Shown here one piece after another: positions 18,379 to 27,304 of a stretch of DNA of 64,000 nt. Each line of letters opens with the position of its first letter. The stretch's first letter is position 1. The translations under genes and the position numbers were made by a program. A model generated the notes under the pieces. That model saw nothing but the letters and a program-made list of their open reading frames with translations. It made no database searches and was not told where the DNA came from. The stretch is from Bradyrhizobium sp. 21 (GTDB lineage Bacteria; Pseudomonadota; Alphaproteobacteria; Rhizobiales; Xanthobacteraceae). The stretch is taken from assembly GCF_023073335.1 (NCBI RefSeq), contig NZ_JADPJG010000035.1, positions 398,667 to 462,666 on the forward strand. Reading direction: 5' to 3'.

Positions 18379-19929
18379 TTACGCGCCGGGAGCCTGCGGG
18401 GCAGGCTTCCTCAAGGCATTAACCGCCTCGCGCCAGGAGGCGGCGCCGAGGATTTGCAGGAGCAGGCCATAGACGGCGATCCCCGCCGCGATCTGCAGGC
18501 CCAGAGCAATGAAGCGGATCAGGCCATGGGCCGCAGCAGGGACAAGACCCGCAGTCAGCCAGAGCAGGACACCCATGGCGAGCGCTGCAAGCACGATCCG
18601 CGGCAACCGCATGCGGGCGGTCGCATCCACCGAGAAGCCGAATTCACGCGTGCCTTTCCGGAGCAGTGAGACTGCACTGCTCCAGGCGCCGGCCGCGATG
18701 CTCGCGGCGATTCCGCTCGGGCCGAAGAAATGGCCGAGCAGCACCGCGAGCGCAATCGCAACAACGAATCCCTTTGCGGTCGCCAGTAGCGGCGTCATCG
18801 TGTCGCTGCGGGCATAGTAAGCCGGCGACAAAGCCTTGATCAGCACATGCGCCGGCAGGCCCAGCGCCAGCCACATCAGCGCGTGCGCCGTGGCCGTGCT
18901 ATCACCGGCGCCGAAGGCGCCATGCTCGAACAACAGCCGCACGATCGGCTCGGCCAGGACGATCAGGCCGAGGGTCGCCGGCAGCGCCAGCCCGGTCGCG
19001 AGTTCCAGCGCGCGCGATTCCGCATGTGCCACCGCGTCACGGTCGCCGCCACTCACCGCGCGCGTCAGCTCCGGCACCAGCACCGTGCCCATGGCGACGC
19101 CGACGATGCCGAGCGGCAGCTCGATCAGGCGGTTGGCGAAATAGAGCCAGGACACGGCGGAGGGGGTGGCGGAGGCGATGATCGCACCCGCGACCATCAG
19201 CCATTGCGGCCCCGAGCTTGCGATCATGCCCGGGACCGCCTTGGCGAAGAAGCCACGCATCTCCTTGTCGAAGTTGATGCGCAACGGCGTCGCCAGATCC
19301 GCACTTCGCTGCGACAGCAGCATCACGAGTTGCAACAGGCCGGCGATGCCGACGGTGGCCGCCAGCATCCACGCGGCGAAATTTGCATCGGCGTGCCACA
19401 GCAGGAGTGCCGCGATCGCAGCGATCAGCGCGATATTGAACAGCAGCGGCGAGAACGCTGTGAGCGCAAATCGTCCCTGCGCGTTGAGCAGCCCCATCAG
19501 CACCGTGACGGGTCCTGCGAAAGCGAGATAAGGCAGCATCAGCCGCGCATTCTGGACGGCGAGATCGAGCGTCGCGCTGCCGACGAAGCCCGGCGCGATG
19601 ATGGTGATGATCAGCGGCATCGACAGCGCAATGACGACCGAGATCGCGATCAGGCCCGCGCTGACGGTGCCGAGCACGCGTCCCGCAAACGTCGCCGCAG
19701 CCATCTCGCCATCGTGGTCACGAACGCGCAGCCAGGCCGGGATTAGCGCCGCATTCAGGGCCCCTTCGCTGAGCAGGCGGCGCACCACATTGACGAGCTG
19801 AAACGCCGCCAGAAACGCGTCCGCCACGGCGCCGGTGCCGAGCAAGGCCGCGATCAGGGAATCGCGGGCGAAGCCCAGCAGCCGTGAAGCCAGTGTTCCC
19901 GTCGAGACGGTCAGGAAGGAGCGGATCAT
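18379..19929 (-). CDS. murJ: lipid II flippase MurJ (MviN)
   Basis: 516 aa from ATG 19929 (MIRSFLTVSTGTLASRLLGF). A polytopic MOP-superfamily membrane protein with about 14 hydrophobic segments. The N-terminal GFARDSLIAALLGTG and RRLLSEGALNAALIP stretches are typical of MurJ, which flips lipid II to the periplasm for peptidoglycan synthesis. Located upstream of trpS, and divergent from the kinase gene at 20055. Confidence 0.94.
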   Translation of the reverse strand: MIRSFLTVSTGTLASRLLGFARDSLIAALLGTGAVADAFLAAFQLVNVVRRLLSEGALNAALIPAWLRVRDHDGEMAAATFAGRVLGTVSAGLIAISVVIALSMPLIITIIAPGFVGSATLDLAVQNARLMLPYLAFAGPVTVLMGLLNAQGRFALTAFSPLLFNIALIAAIAALLLWHADANFAAWMLAATVGIAGLLQLVMLLSQRSADLATPLRINFDKEMRGFFAKAVPGMIASSGPQWLMVAGAIIASATPSAVSWLYFANRLIELPLGIVGVAMGTVLVPELTRAVSGGDRDAVAHAESRALELATGLALPATLGLIVLAEPIVRLLFEHGAFGAGDSTATAHALMWLALGLPAHVLIKALSPAYYARSDTMTPLLATAKGFVVAIALAVLLGHFFGPSGIAASIAAGAWSSAVSLLRKGTREFGFSVDATARMRLPRIVLAALAMGVLLWLTAGLVPAAAHGLIRFIALGLQIAAGIAVYGLLLQILGAASWREAVNALRKPAPQAPGA

Positions 19930-20054
19930 GATGCCGACATCATACCGTTGCTTGCCCGCGCAGGCCCGGTCGTGATAGGCCGCGAGCCAGATTTCAGACC
20001 GACAGGAAGCGGATTTCCGCAGGGTTCGCAATCCGCCAAACAGGATCAAGGTGA

Positions 20055-21056
20055 ATGGCTGACGTGAAATATGACGTTCTCGGCATCGGCAACGCGCTGT
20101 TCGACGTGCTGGTCAGGACCGATGAGGCCTTTTTGAGCAAGCACGGCATGACCAAGGGCAGCATGTCCCTGATCGACGAGGCGCGGGCCGCCGCCATCTA
20201 CAAGGACATGGGGCCGGCGACGGAAGTTTCGGGCGGCTCGGCGGCCAACACCATCGTCGGCATCGGCAGCCTGGGGGCGCGCGCCGCCTATGTCGGCAAG
20301 GTCAAGGACGACCAGATCGGCAAGCTCTACGTCCACGACATCCGCGCCGCCGGCGTCGCCTTCAACACGCCGGCCGCAAAGGACGGTCCCGCGACCGGCT
20401 GCTCCTACATCCTGGTCACGGGCGACGGCGAGCGCACCATGAATACCTATCTCGGCGCCGCGCAGGATCTGTCGCCCGCCGACATCGACCCGGCCGAGAT
20501 CGCCAGCGCCGGCATCGTCTATCTCGAGGGCTATCTCTGGGATCCCAAGAACGCCAAGGAAGCCTTCGTCAAGGCGGCCACGATTGCGCACGAGGCCGGC
20601 CGCAAGGTCGCGCTGACGCTGTCGGATTCCTTCTGCGTCGGTCGCTATCGCGACGAATTTCTGGGCCTGATGCGCAACGGCACAGCCGACATCGTCTTTG
20701 CCAACGAGTCCGAGCTGCACTCGCTCTACGAAACGTCCGACTTCGACACGGCGCTCAAGCAATTGCGCAATGACGTCAAGCTCGGCGTGGTCACGCGCAG
20801 CGAGAAAGGCTGCGTGGTGGTGACGCCGACCGACGCAGTCGCAGCGCCGGCATCCCCGATCGCGCAACTCGTGGACACCACCGGGGCCGGCGATCTCTTC
20901 GCCGCCGGCTTCCTGTTCGGCCTCGCGCGCAATTTGGCGTACAAGCAATGTGGCGAGCTCGGCGCGCTCGCGGCCGCCGAAGTGATCCAGCATATCGGCG
21001 CGCGACCGCAGGTGTCGCTGAAGGAATTGGCCCAGCAGCGCGGGCTGACGATTTAA
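20055..21056 (+). CDS. PfkB-family carbohydrate/adenosine kinase
   Basis: 333 aa. Ribokinase-fold sugar kinase. N-terminal DVLGIGNALFDVLV, substrate-site GGSAANTIVGIGSLG (~56-70) and the C-terminal signature VDTTGAGDLFAAGFLFG with catalytic Asp (~275-291). In Bradyrhizobium such proteins are usually annotated as adenosine kinase; that substrate is inferred. ATG 20055, divergent from murJ. A palindromic repeat follows the gene. Confidence 0.88.
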   Translation: MADVKYDVLGIGNALFDVLVRTDEAFLSKHGMTKGSMSLIDEARAAAIYKDMGPATEVSGGSAANTIVGIGSLGARAAYVGKVKDDQIGKLYVHDIRAAGVAFNTPAAKDGPATGCSYILVTGDGERTMNTYLGAAQDLSPADIDPAEIASAGIVYLEGYLWDPKNAKEAFVKAATIAHEAGRKVALTLSDSFCVGRYRDEFLGLMRNGTADIVFANESELHSLYETSDFDTALKQLRNDVKLGVVTRSEKGCVVVTPTDAVAAPASPIAQLVDTTGAGDLFAAGFLFGLARNLAYKQCGELGALAAAEVIQHIGARPQVSLKELAQQRGLTI

Positions 21057-21096
21057 GGGCCGTCTCTCTCAATCGTCATTGCGAGCGACATTCTCC

Positions 21097-21221
21097 GCTG
21101 TCGTCGTCCGGCCAGTGCGCAATTGCGCACTAGGACCGGGCGACCCAGTATTCCAGAGGCGTTAGTGGGATGCGGAGAAGCCGCCGCGTACTGGATTCCC
21201 CGCCTTCGCGGGGAATGACAG
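21097..21221. repeat. GC-rich intergenic palindromic repeat, family A, copy 1
   Basis: Contains the perfect 18-bp palindrome AGTGCGCAATTGCGCACT at 21114-21131 and ends with CCCCGCCTTCGCGGGG plus AATGACAG. Its reverse complement aligns over nearly its whole length with copy 2 (31685-31807); copy 3 (33882-33987) is a shorter relative. Confidence 0.8.
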
Positions 21222-21228
21222 CTGTGGC

Positions 21229-22923
21229 TCACGCGGTCTTCGCGGCCTTCAATCCCAGCCGCTTTTCCACGTCGTCGCGCATCAGGAATTTCTGGATCTT
21301 TCCGGTCACGGTCATCGGAAACTCGTCGACGAATTCCACGTAGCGCGGAATCTTGTTGTGGGCGATCTGGCCGTCGCAGAAGGCGCGCACCTCTTCCATC
21401 GTCAGCTTCTCGCCGGACCTGACGCGGATCCAGGCGCAGAGCTCCTCGCCGTAGCGGGTATCCGCAACGCCAAAAATCTGCACGTCCTGAATCTTGGGGT
21501 GGCGGTAGAGAAACTCCTCGATCTCGCGCGGATAGAGGTTCTCGCCGCCCCGGATCACTAGGTCCTTGATGCGGCCGACGATGTTGCAATAACCCTGGTC
21601 GTCGATGACGGCGATGTCGCCTGTGTGCATCCAGCCGTTGGCATCGAGCACGTCCGCGGTCTTCTCCGGCTCCTCCCAGTAGCCCAGCATCACGCTGTAA
21701 CCGCGGGTGCAGAGCTCGCCCCGCTCGCCGCGCTTGACGATCTTGCCGTCGAGATCGACGACCTTGACCTCGACATGCGGATGGATCCGTCCGACCGTCG
21801 AAACGCGGCATTCGAGCGGATCGTCGACGGCACTCTGGAAGCTGACCGGGCTCGTCTCGGTCATGCCATAGGCGATCGTGACCTCTCCCATGTTCATCTC
21901 GCTGTTGACGCGCTTCATCACCTCGATCGGGCAGGGCGCGCCGGCCATGATGCCGGTGCGCAGCGATGTCAGATTGAACTTCGAAAACTCGGGATGATCG
22001 AGCTCGGCGATGAACATCGTCGGCACACCGTAGAGCGCGGTGCATTTTTCCTGCTCGATGGTCCGCAGCGTCGCGAGCGGATCAAATCCTTCGCCGGGAT
22101 AGACCATCGTGGCGCCGAGCGTGACGGAGGCGAGATTGCCCATCACCATGCCGAAGCAATGATAGAGCGGCACCGGAATGCAGATGCGGTCCTGCTCGGT
22201 CAGGCGCATGGCGCGGCCCGTAAAATAGCCGTTGTTGAGTATGTTGTGGTGGGTCAGCGTCACGCCCTTGGGCGATCCCGTCGTGCCGCTGGTGAACTGG
22301 ATGTTGACGGGGTCGTCGAATTGCAGCGAGACGCCAAGCGCGGCGAGCTGCTCGCGGTGCCGGGCTCCGCCCATGGCGGCGACGTCGTCGAAGGGAATCG
22401 TGCCAGGGCAGGTGGGGCCGCCGATCTGGATCACGATGCGCAAGGCCGGCAGCCGCGCCGCCTGCAATTGCCCGGGCTTGGCGCGAGCAAGCTCCGGCAG
22501 CAGCGTATTCAGCATGTCCATGTAGTTGCTGGTCTTGAACGCCGTCGCGGTGACGATGGCTTCGCATCCGACCTTGTGAAGCGCAAATTCCAGCTCGCTC
22601 AGCCGGTAGGCGGGATTGATCGTCACCAGGATCAGGCCGGCCTTGGCGGCAGCAAACTGCGTCAGCGTCCATTCCGGCCGGTTCAGCGACCAGATGCCGA
22701 TCCGTGCGCCGCGTTCGAGGCCGAGCGCGAGAAAGCCGGCGGCGAGCGCGTCGACCCGCTCGGCAAGTTCCTTCCATGTCCATCGCACGCCGTGGCTGGG
22801 CGAGACCAGCGCCTCGCGATCGCTCCAGTGCCGCGCGGCCTGATCGAGGCTGCGGCCGATGGTGTCGCCAAGCAGCGGCGTGTCGGAGGTGCCGCAAACG
22901 TAACTGTCGGCTTTGTCTGCCAA
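21229..22923 (-). CDS. AMP-dependent acyl-CoA synthetase/ligase
   Basis: 564 aa from a TTG start at 22923: AGGAGA lies five bases upstream and the protein then begins (M)ADKADSYVCG; no suitable ATG exists before the core. ANL-superfamily motifs: FTSGTTGSPKGVTLTH (P-loop), YGMTETSPVS, GWMHTGDIAVIDDQGY, GRIKDLVIRGGENLYP and C-terminal catalytic Lys in TVTGKIQKF. Activates a carboxylic acid as acyl-AMP then acyl-CoA; probably a fatty or short branched acid. The serine hydrolase gene ends ~80 bases upstream on the same strand. Confidence 0.9.
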   Translation of the reverse strand: MADKADSYVCGTSDTPLLGDTIGRSLDQAARHWSDREALVSPSHGVRWTWKELAERVDALAAGFLALGLERGARIGIWSLNRPEWTLTQFAAAKAGLILVTINPAYRLSELEFALHKVGCEAIVTATAFKTSNYMDMLNTLLPELARAKPGQLQAARLPALRIVIQIGGPTCPGTIPFDDVAAMGGARHREQLAALGVSLQFDDPVNIQFTSGTTGSPKGVTLTHHNILNNGYFTGRAMRLTEQDRICIPVPLYHCFGMVMGNLASVTLGATMVYPGEGFDPLATLRTIEQEKCTALYGVPTMFIAELDHPEFSKFNLTSLRTGIMAGAPCPIEVMKRVNSEMNMGEVTIAYGMTETSPVSFQSAVDDPLECRVSTVGRIHPHVEVKVVDLDGKIVKRGERGELCTRGYSVMLGYWEEPEKTADVLDANGWMHTGDIAVIDDQGYCNIVGRIKDLVIRGGENLYPREIEEFLYRHPKIQDVQIFGVADTRYGEELCAWIRVRSGEKLTMEEVRAFCDGQIAHNKIPRYVEFVDEFPMTVTGKIQKFLMRDDVEKRLGLKAAKTA

Positions 22924-23002
22924 GATCGTCTCCTCCAGCCAGGTGCGTGGTGGCCGGGACAACAAGCCCGGCCATGACGCGTCGTGAGAGTTCAGGTGTG
23001 CC

Positions 23003-24196
23003 TTACGCCGCTTTCTGCCCGCTGCCGGCATCGAGCCCGGCATAGACGCCGCGCTCGAAGCCCGCAAAAGCCTCGAGGCACTTTGTATCCGCGAACGGCA
23101 ATAGCTGCATCAGGATCACGCCGGTGACGTCGCGCGCCGGGTCGATCCAGTAATAGGTGTTGGCGAGGCCGGCCCAGGCGAGGCTGCCCGCGCTGCGCCC
23201 CTCGGCTGTCTTGGCGGTGTTGATCATGAAGCTGAGGCCCCACTTCTTCACCTGCTCCGGATAGAGATCGACGTCGTTGGTGTACATCGGCGCGGCCGTG
23301 GTCAGCTTGCCCATGTTGAGGTCGCCCATCTGGTTCTGCCCCATCATGGCGATCGTCTCGGCCTTCAGCACCTGATTGCCGTTGCCGCGGCCCTTGTTCA
23401 GGATCATCTGGGTGAACTTGATGTAGTCGGCCGCGGTCGCATAGAGGCCGCCGCCACCCATATGGAATTCCGGCTCCTGCTCGAGCTCGAACGGGATCGA
23501 TGCGAGCTGTCCGTCCTCGCCGCGCGCATGCATGCCGACCAGGCGCTTGCGCATGTTGTCGGTGATCTTGAAGGCGGTATCGCTCATGCCGAGCGGGGCG
23601 AACAGATTGTCGCGCAGGTAAGCATCGAGCCGCTTGCCGCTGACGGCCTCGACGGCCTTGCCGACAAAATCGATGTTGGTGCCGTATTCCCAGCGCGTGC
23701 CGGGATCCGTCATGATCGGTGTCTTCAATGCCGCGTTCTGGCAGGTGGTAATGGCGGGCGTTCCGGTTTTCTCCAGATGGATCGCAAGATCGCCGTTCCA
23801 CATGTTGTAGGCGAAGCCGGCAGTGTGGGTCATGAGCTGACGCAGCGTGATCGGTCCCTTGGCCGGACGAAGCTTTGGCTCGCCCTTGGCATCGAAACCT
23901 TCGAGCACCTGCGGCTTGGCGAGATCGGGCAGCACCTCGCCGATCGGCGTATCCAGTGACAGCTTGCCTTGCTCGACCAGCTGCATCGCGCCCGCTGTCG
24001 TCACCGCCTTCGTCATCGATGCGATCCAGAACACGCTGTCAGCGGTCATCGCATCCGGCTTGGACAGATCGCGCTTGCCGAACGCGCCCTGATACAGCAC
24101 GTCGGTACCGCTGGCGGCGATGGCGACAACGCCGGGAATCTCCTTGGCCTCGCTCTTCTGGCGCAGGATCTCGTCGATCTCAGCTTTGCTTTGCAT
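23003..24196 (-). CDS. serine hydrolase of the beta-lactamase/esterase family
   Basis: 397 aa from ATG 24196 with GGAGGAAAC upstream. Class C beta-lactamase-like fold: catalytic SxxK in FWIASMTKAVT (~66-69 within that stretch) and the YxN motif in WEYGTNIDFVG; a C-terminal GxxxG/W motif region is GSLAWAGLANTYYWIDP. No signal peptide, so an intracellular esterase or transesterase is likelier than an antibiotic-hydrolysing enzyme. Co-directional with the acyl-CoA ligase downstream (gap ~79 bases), suggesting a shared catabolic role. Confidence 0.88.
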   Translation of the reverse strand: MQSKAEIDEILRQKSEAKEIPGVVAIAASGTDVLYQGAFGKRDLSKPDAMTADSVFWIASMTKAVTTAGAMQLVEQGKLSLDTPIGEVLPDLAKPQVLEGFDAKGEPKLRPAKGPITLRQLMTHTAGFAYNMWNGDLAIHLEKTGTPAITTCQNAALKTPIMTDPGTRWEYGTNIDFVGKAVEAVSGKRLDAYLRDNLFAPLGMSDTAFKITDNMRKRLVGMHARGEDGQLASIPFELEQEPEFHMGGGGLYATAADYIKFTQMILNKGRGNGNQVLKAETIAMMGQNQMGDLNMGKLTTAAPMYTNDVDLYPEQVKKWGLSFMINTAKTAEGRSAGSLAWAGLANTYYWIDPARDVTGVILMQLLPFADTKCLEAFAGFERGVYAGLDAGSGQKAA

Positions 24197-24534
24197 ACCC
24201 GTTTCCTCCGGTTTGATTATTGTTGGAAGCGATCGATTGTCCTCCCGCATGCTCCGCGCGGCAAGCACATCCATGAAAGTGTGGCGGTCGCGATGTCGTG
24301 ACTTGACGGTCCGCAGCTCCCGCAGGACGACAGGGCGGCTGAACTGCAACACTCCGTCACAATCTGCGGTGGATGGCCGCAACCAGCCGTGACCGTGGAT
24401 AGGTGCTGGCGATATGTTTCAGGAATATTTTGAAACATTTTGTGCGCTGCGACGTTCGGCCTTGGGGCGAGTCATGGCCCTCGTTAAAAGTTGATGCAAA
24501 AGCTGGCGGCCTGACGAGCCGTGGGGGACCTCAA
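24197..24534. other. divergent intergenic region with a dyad
   Basis: 338 bases between the serine hydrolase (minus) and the small protein gene (plus). The notable element is a perfect dyad, ATGTTTCA (24414-24421) and TGAAACAT (24431-24438), separated by nine AT-rich bases. No open frame here looks coding and no strong promoter was recognised. Confidence 0.5.
24414..24438. promoter_or_regulatory. candidate operator, 8-bp perfect arms
   Basis: ATGTTTCA, nine-base AT-rich spacer, TGAAACAT. Lies ~97 bases before the ATG at 24535 and ~218 bases before the divergent serine hydrolase start. The arm spacing suits a dimeric HTH regulator; which one is unknown. Confidence 0.4.
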
Positions 24535-24855
24535 ATGATTTCGACCTGGAGCGAATGGAAGCGCTATCCCCGTCCCGGACGGGGCGAAAATCTCGAAGCG
24601 CCGATTGCGCCCGGCATTTACGAGGTTCGGATCGCGGGCACCGGCGCGCTCTATTCCTTCGGCGCGGTCGACAATCTGGCACAGGCACTGGCGTTGCTGC
24701 CGGTCGGCTCGAAATCTTGGTTCGGCCGCCGCGACACCTCGGACGCCCCCGCTCTCGAATACCGGACATGCGCGACCTCCTCGAAGGCCGACGCCAAGGC
24801 CGCAGCCGAGCGCATGATCGGCCGGCGCGAGACTTACATGAGCGGCGCGGCCTGA
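24535..24855 (+). CDS. conserved-looking small hypothetical protein
   Basis: 106 aa, not recognised. ATG 24535 is preceded by GGGGGA at good spacing and the frame has the codon bias of the neighbours. The protein begins MISTWSEWKRYPRPGRGENLEAP, then IYEVRIAGTGALYSFG and a basic C-terminal half (KADAKAAAERMIGRRE). No signal peptide or membrane segment. The middle VRIAGTGALYSFG region could be a small beta structure. Confidence 0.65.
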   Translation: MISTWSEWKRYPRPGRGENLEAPIAPGIYEVRIAGTGALYSFGAVDNLAQALALLPVGSKSWFGRRDTSDAPALEYRTCATSSKADAKAAAERMIGRRETYMSGAA

Positions 24856-24963
24856 GGTCGCGCTCCCGTTTCGCTAAAGGCAGATGTGCGTTGCGGGGCG
24901 GTGCATTGCGCGCCGTCTGTCCCTATATTCCGGGCCAACCTGAAAGCCCCCCGGAGTGACGCC

Positions 24964-26457
24964 ATGACCCCGACCGCCGCCGCACGCGCTCAGCACGCCA
25001 CGTCCAATCTGCGTGACCGGTTGAAGGACCCGTCGCTGCTGAAGGAGGCCTGTTATATCGACGGCGCCTGGGTCGGTTCGCCGGTCTTCGCCGTCAACAA
25101 TCCCGCCACCGGCGTCGAGCTTGCAAAGGTTCCGCAGCTTTCGGCGGATGATGCCACCAAGGCGGTCGAAGCCGCCGAGCGCGCGTTTCCGGCCTGGGCC
25201 AAGCACACCGCCAAGCAGCGCTCCAATATTTTGCGCAAATGGTTCGAGCTGATCATCGCCAATCGCGAGGACCTCGCGCTGATCCTCACCTCCGAGCAGG
25301 GCAAGCCGCTCAGTGAAGCCCTGGGCGAGGTCGATATCGGCGCCGCCTATATCGAGTTCTTCGCCGAGGAGGCCCGCCGCGTCTATGGCGAGACCATCCC
25401 GACGCAGCGTCCCGATGCGCGCCTGCTCGCGATCAAGCAGCCGATCGGCGTCTGCGGCGCGATCACGCCGTGGAATTTCCCGAACTCGATGATCACGCGC
25501 AAGGTCTCGCCGGCGCTGGCGGCCGGCTGCACCGTGGTGCTGAAGCCCGCCAATGAAACGCCGCTGTCGGCGCTGGCGCTTGCCGCGCTCGCGGAGAAGG
25601 CCGGCGTGCCCAAGGGCGTGTTCAACATCGTCACCGGGGATGCAGCGCCGATCGGCAAGGTGCTGTGCGAGCATCCGGCCGTGCGTTTCGTCGGCTTCAC
25701 CGGCTCGACCGCGGTCGGCAAGATCCTCTACCAGCAGGCCTCCGTCGGCGTGAAGCGGCTCGGCCTCGAACTCGGCGGCAACGCGCCGTTCGTGGTGTTC
25801 GACGATGCCGATATCGATGCCGCGGTCGAAGGCGCGATCGTCTCCAAATACCGCAACATGGGCCAGACCTGCGTCTGCGCCAACCGCCTCTACGCCCAGG
25901 ACAGGATCTACGACGAGTTCGTGCAAAAACTGTCGAAGAAGGTCGCGGCGATGAAGGTCGGCGACGGCACCGAGAGCGGCGTCACCCAGGGCCCGCTGAT
26001 CAATTTGAAAGCGGTCGACAAGGTCGAGCGCCACATCGCGGATGCCGTGAAGCGCGGCGCCAAGGTCGTGACTGGCGGCAAGCGCAGCGAGCTCGGCCGC
26101 TCGTTCTTCGAGCCGACCGTGCTTGCCGACGTCAAGCCGGACTCGCTGGTGACGCAGGAGGAAACCTTCGGCCCGCTCGCGCCGGTGATCCGCTTCAAGG
26201 AGGAGGCCGACGTGATCGCGATGTGCAACGCCTCGCCGTTCGGTCTCGCCTCCTACTTCTACTCCCGCGATATCGGCCGCGTCTGGCGTGTCGCCGAGGC
26301 GCTGGAGTCGGGCATGGTCGGCGTCAACACCGGGTTGATCACCACCGAAGTCGCCCCCTTCGGCGGCGTCAAGGAAAGCGGCCTCGGCCGCGAAGGCTCG
26401 CATCACGGCATGGAAGAATATGTCGAGATCAAATATGTGATGATGGCGGGGGTTTAG
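24964..26457 (+). CDS. gabD: NAD(P)-dependent succinate-semialdehyde dehydrogenase
   Basis: 497 aa from ATG 24964 (MTPTAAARAQH). Aldehyde dehydrogenase family. Motifs: PWNFPNSMITRKVSPALAAG, coenzyme site GFTGSTAVGK, catalytic Glu in LELGGNAPF, catalytic Cys in GQTCVCANRLY, and C-terminal GGVKESGLGREGS. The GQTC(V)C pattern and overall sequence fit the GabD (SSADH) subfamily that feeds GABA carbon into succinate; related glutarate semialdehyde activity is possible. Confidence 0.92.
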   Translation: MTPTAAARAQHATSNLRDRLKDPSLLKEACYIDGAWVGSPVFAVNNPATGVELAKVPQLSADDATKAVEAAERAFPAWAKHTAKQRSNILRKWFELIIANREDLALILTSEQGKPLSEALGEVDIGAAYIEFFAEEARRVYGETIPTQRPDARLLAIKQPIGVCGAITPWNFPNSMITRKVSPALAAGCTVVLKPANETPLSALALAALAEKAGVPKGVFNIVTGDAAPIGKVLCEHPAVRFVGFTGSTAVGKILYQQASVGVKRLGLELGGNAPFVVFDDADIDAAVEGAIVSKYRNMGQTCVCANRLYAQDRIYDEFVQKLSKKVAAMKVGDGTESGVTQGPLINLKAVDKVERHIADAVKRGAKVVTGGKRSELGRSFFEPTVLADVKPDSLVTQEETFGPLAPVIRFKEEADVIAMCNASPFGLASYFYSRDIGRVWRVAEALESGMVGVNTGLITTEVAPFGGVKESGLGREGSHHGMEEYVEIKYVMMAGV

Positions 26458-26574
26458 GACGTGCTCCTCCGTGGCCGGAAACATGGCATCTACGGCGTTC
26501 GCCGGTACCGTCTGACCGCGTAAATGTTCCTGCAATGCGGACCGAATTGAACGGCCCGCAAGCAGGAGCACGTC
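26458..26574 (+). promoter_or_regulatory. inverted repeat enclosing the ribosome binding site of the next gene
   Basis: GACGTGCTCCT (26458-26468) is the exact reverse complement of AGGAGCACGTC (26564-26574). The second arm is the AGGAG ribosome binding site and spacer, ending immediately before ATG 26575; the first arm starts on the base after the gabD stop codon. In a read-through RNA the 11-bp helix would cover the ribosome binding site. Confidence 0.6.
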
Positions 26575-27294
26575 ATGACAAAGTTGAGTGAACTGGCGAT
26601 CGAAGCGCACGGCGGCCTTCAGCGCTGGAAGCAGTTCGGGCAGGTCTCTGCCGATCTTAGGCAGGGCGGGGTGCTTTGGTCCCTGAAGGGACAGGCGCAG
26701 ACCCTTCAACAGACGACGGTGACCGTCGGCTTGCGCAAGGAGTGGTCCTCTCACGCGCCCTTTGGTCCCGAGCATCGGCGTTCGAGATTCGAACCGGGGC
26801 GGGTCGCGCTCGAAACTGCAGATGGCGCGGTGCTCGAGGAGTTGCTGAATCCGCGGAGCAGTTTTTCTGGTCACACCCTGCAGACGCCGTGGACGGAGCT
26901 TCAGCTGGCCTATTTTGCCGGCTGCGCGATGTGGACCTATCTCAACACCCCATTCCTGCTCGCGTGGCCGGATGTCGAGACCGAGGAGCTGGAGCCGTTG
27001 CGAACGAATGATGGGCTCTGGCGCCGCCTGGCCGTCCGGTTTCCGAAAGACATCGCGACCCACAGTGCCGTGCAGACGCTTTATTTCGATTCCGAGGGGC
27101 TGCTCAAACGTCACGACTACGATGTTGAAATTGCCGGCAATACTCCGGGCGCACATCTGATCGACGACTATGTCGAAGTCTCCGGCATCCGTTTTCCGAC
27201 CAAGCGGCGCATCTTCGCGCGGCAGCCCGACGGCAGCTTCAGCACCGAGCCTCTGGTCGTCTCGATCGATCTGTCGAATATCAGGCTGAGCTAA
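26575..27294 (+). CDS. hypothetical protein, about 240 aa
   Basis: 239 aa, family not recognised. Begins MTKLSELAIEAHGGLQRWKQFGQVSADLRQGG, and contains a long mixed alpha/beta stretch with VQTLYFDSEGLLKRHDYDVEIAG and VSGIRFPTKRRIFARQPDGSF, which resembles the beta-rich lipoprotein-localisation-like fold of some outer-membrane carrier proteins but has no signal peptide. The strong ribosome binding site and codon use support a real gene. Follows gabD by 117 bases. Confidence 0.8.
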   Translation: MTKLSELAIEAHGGLQRWKQFGQVSADLRQGGVLWSLKGQAQTLQQTTVTVGLRKEWSSHAPFGPEHRRSRFEPGRVALETADGAVLEELLNPRSSFSGHTLQTPWTELQLAYFAGCAMWTYLNTPFLLAWPDVETEELEPLRTNDGLWRRLAVRFPKDIATHSAVQTLYFDSEGLLKRHDYDVEIAGNTPGAHLIDDYVEVSGIRFPTKRRIFARQPDGSFSTEPLVVSIDLSNIRLS

Positions 27295-27304
27295 GTCCGG
27301 GACG

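Noticed and set aside
23003..24196. Antibiotic-resistance beta-lactamase
   Set aside because: No signal peptide and the sequence resembles class C-like esterases; resistance function is not supported.
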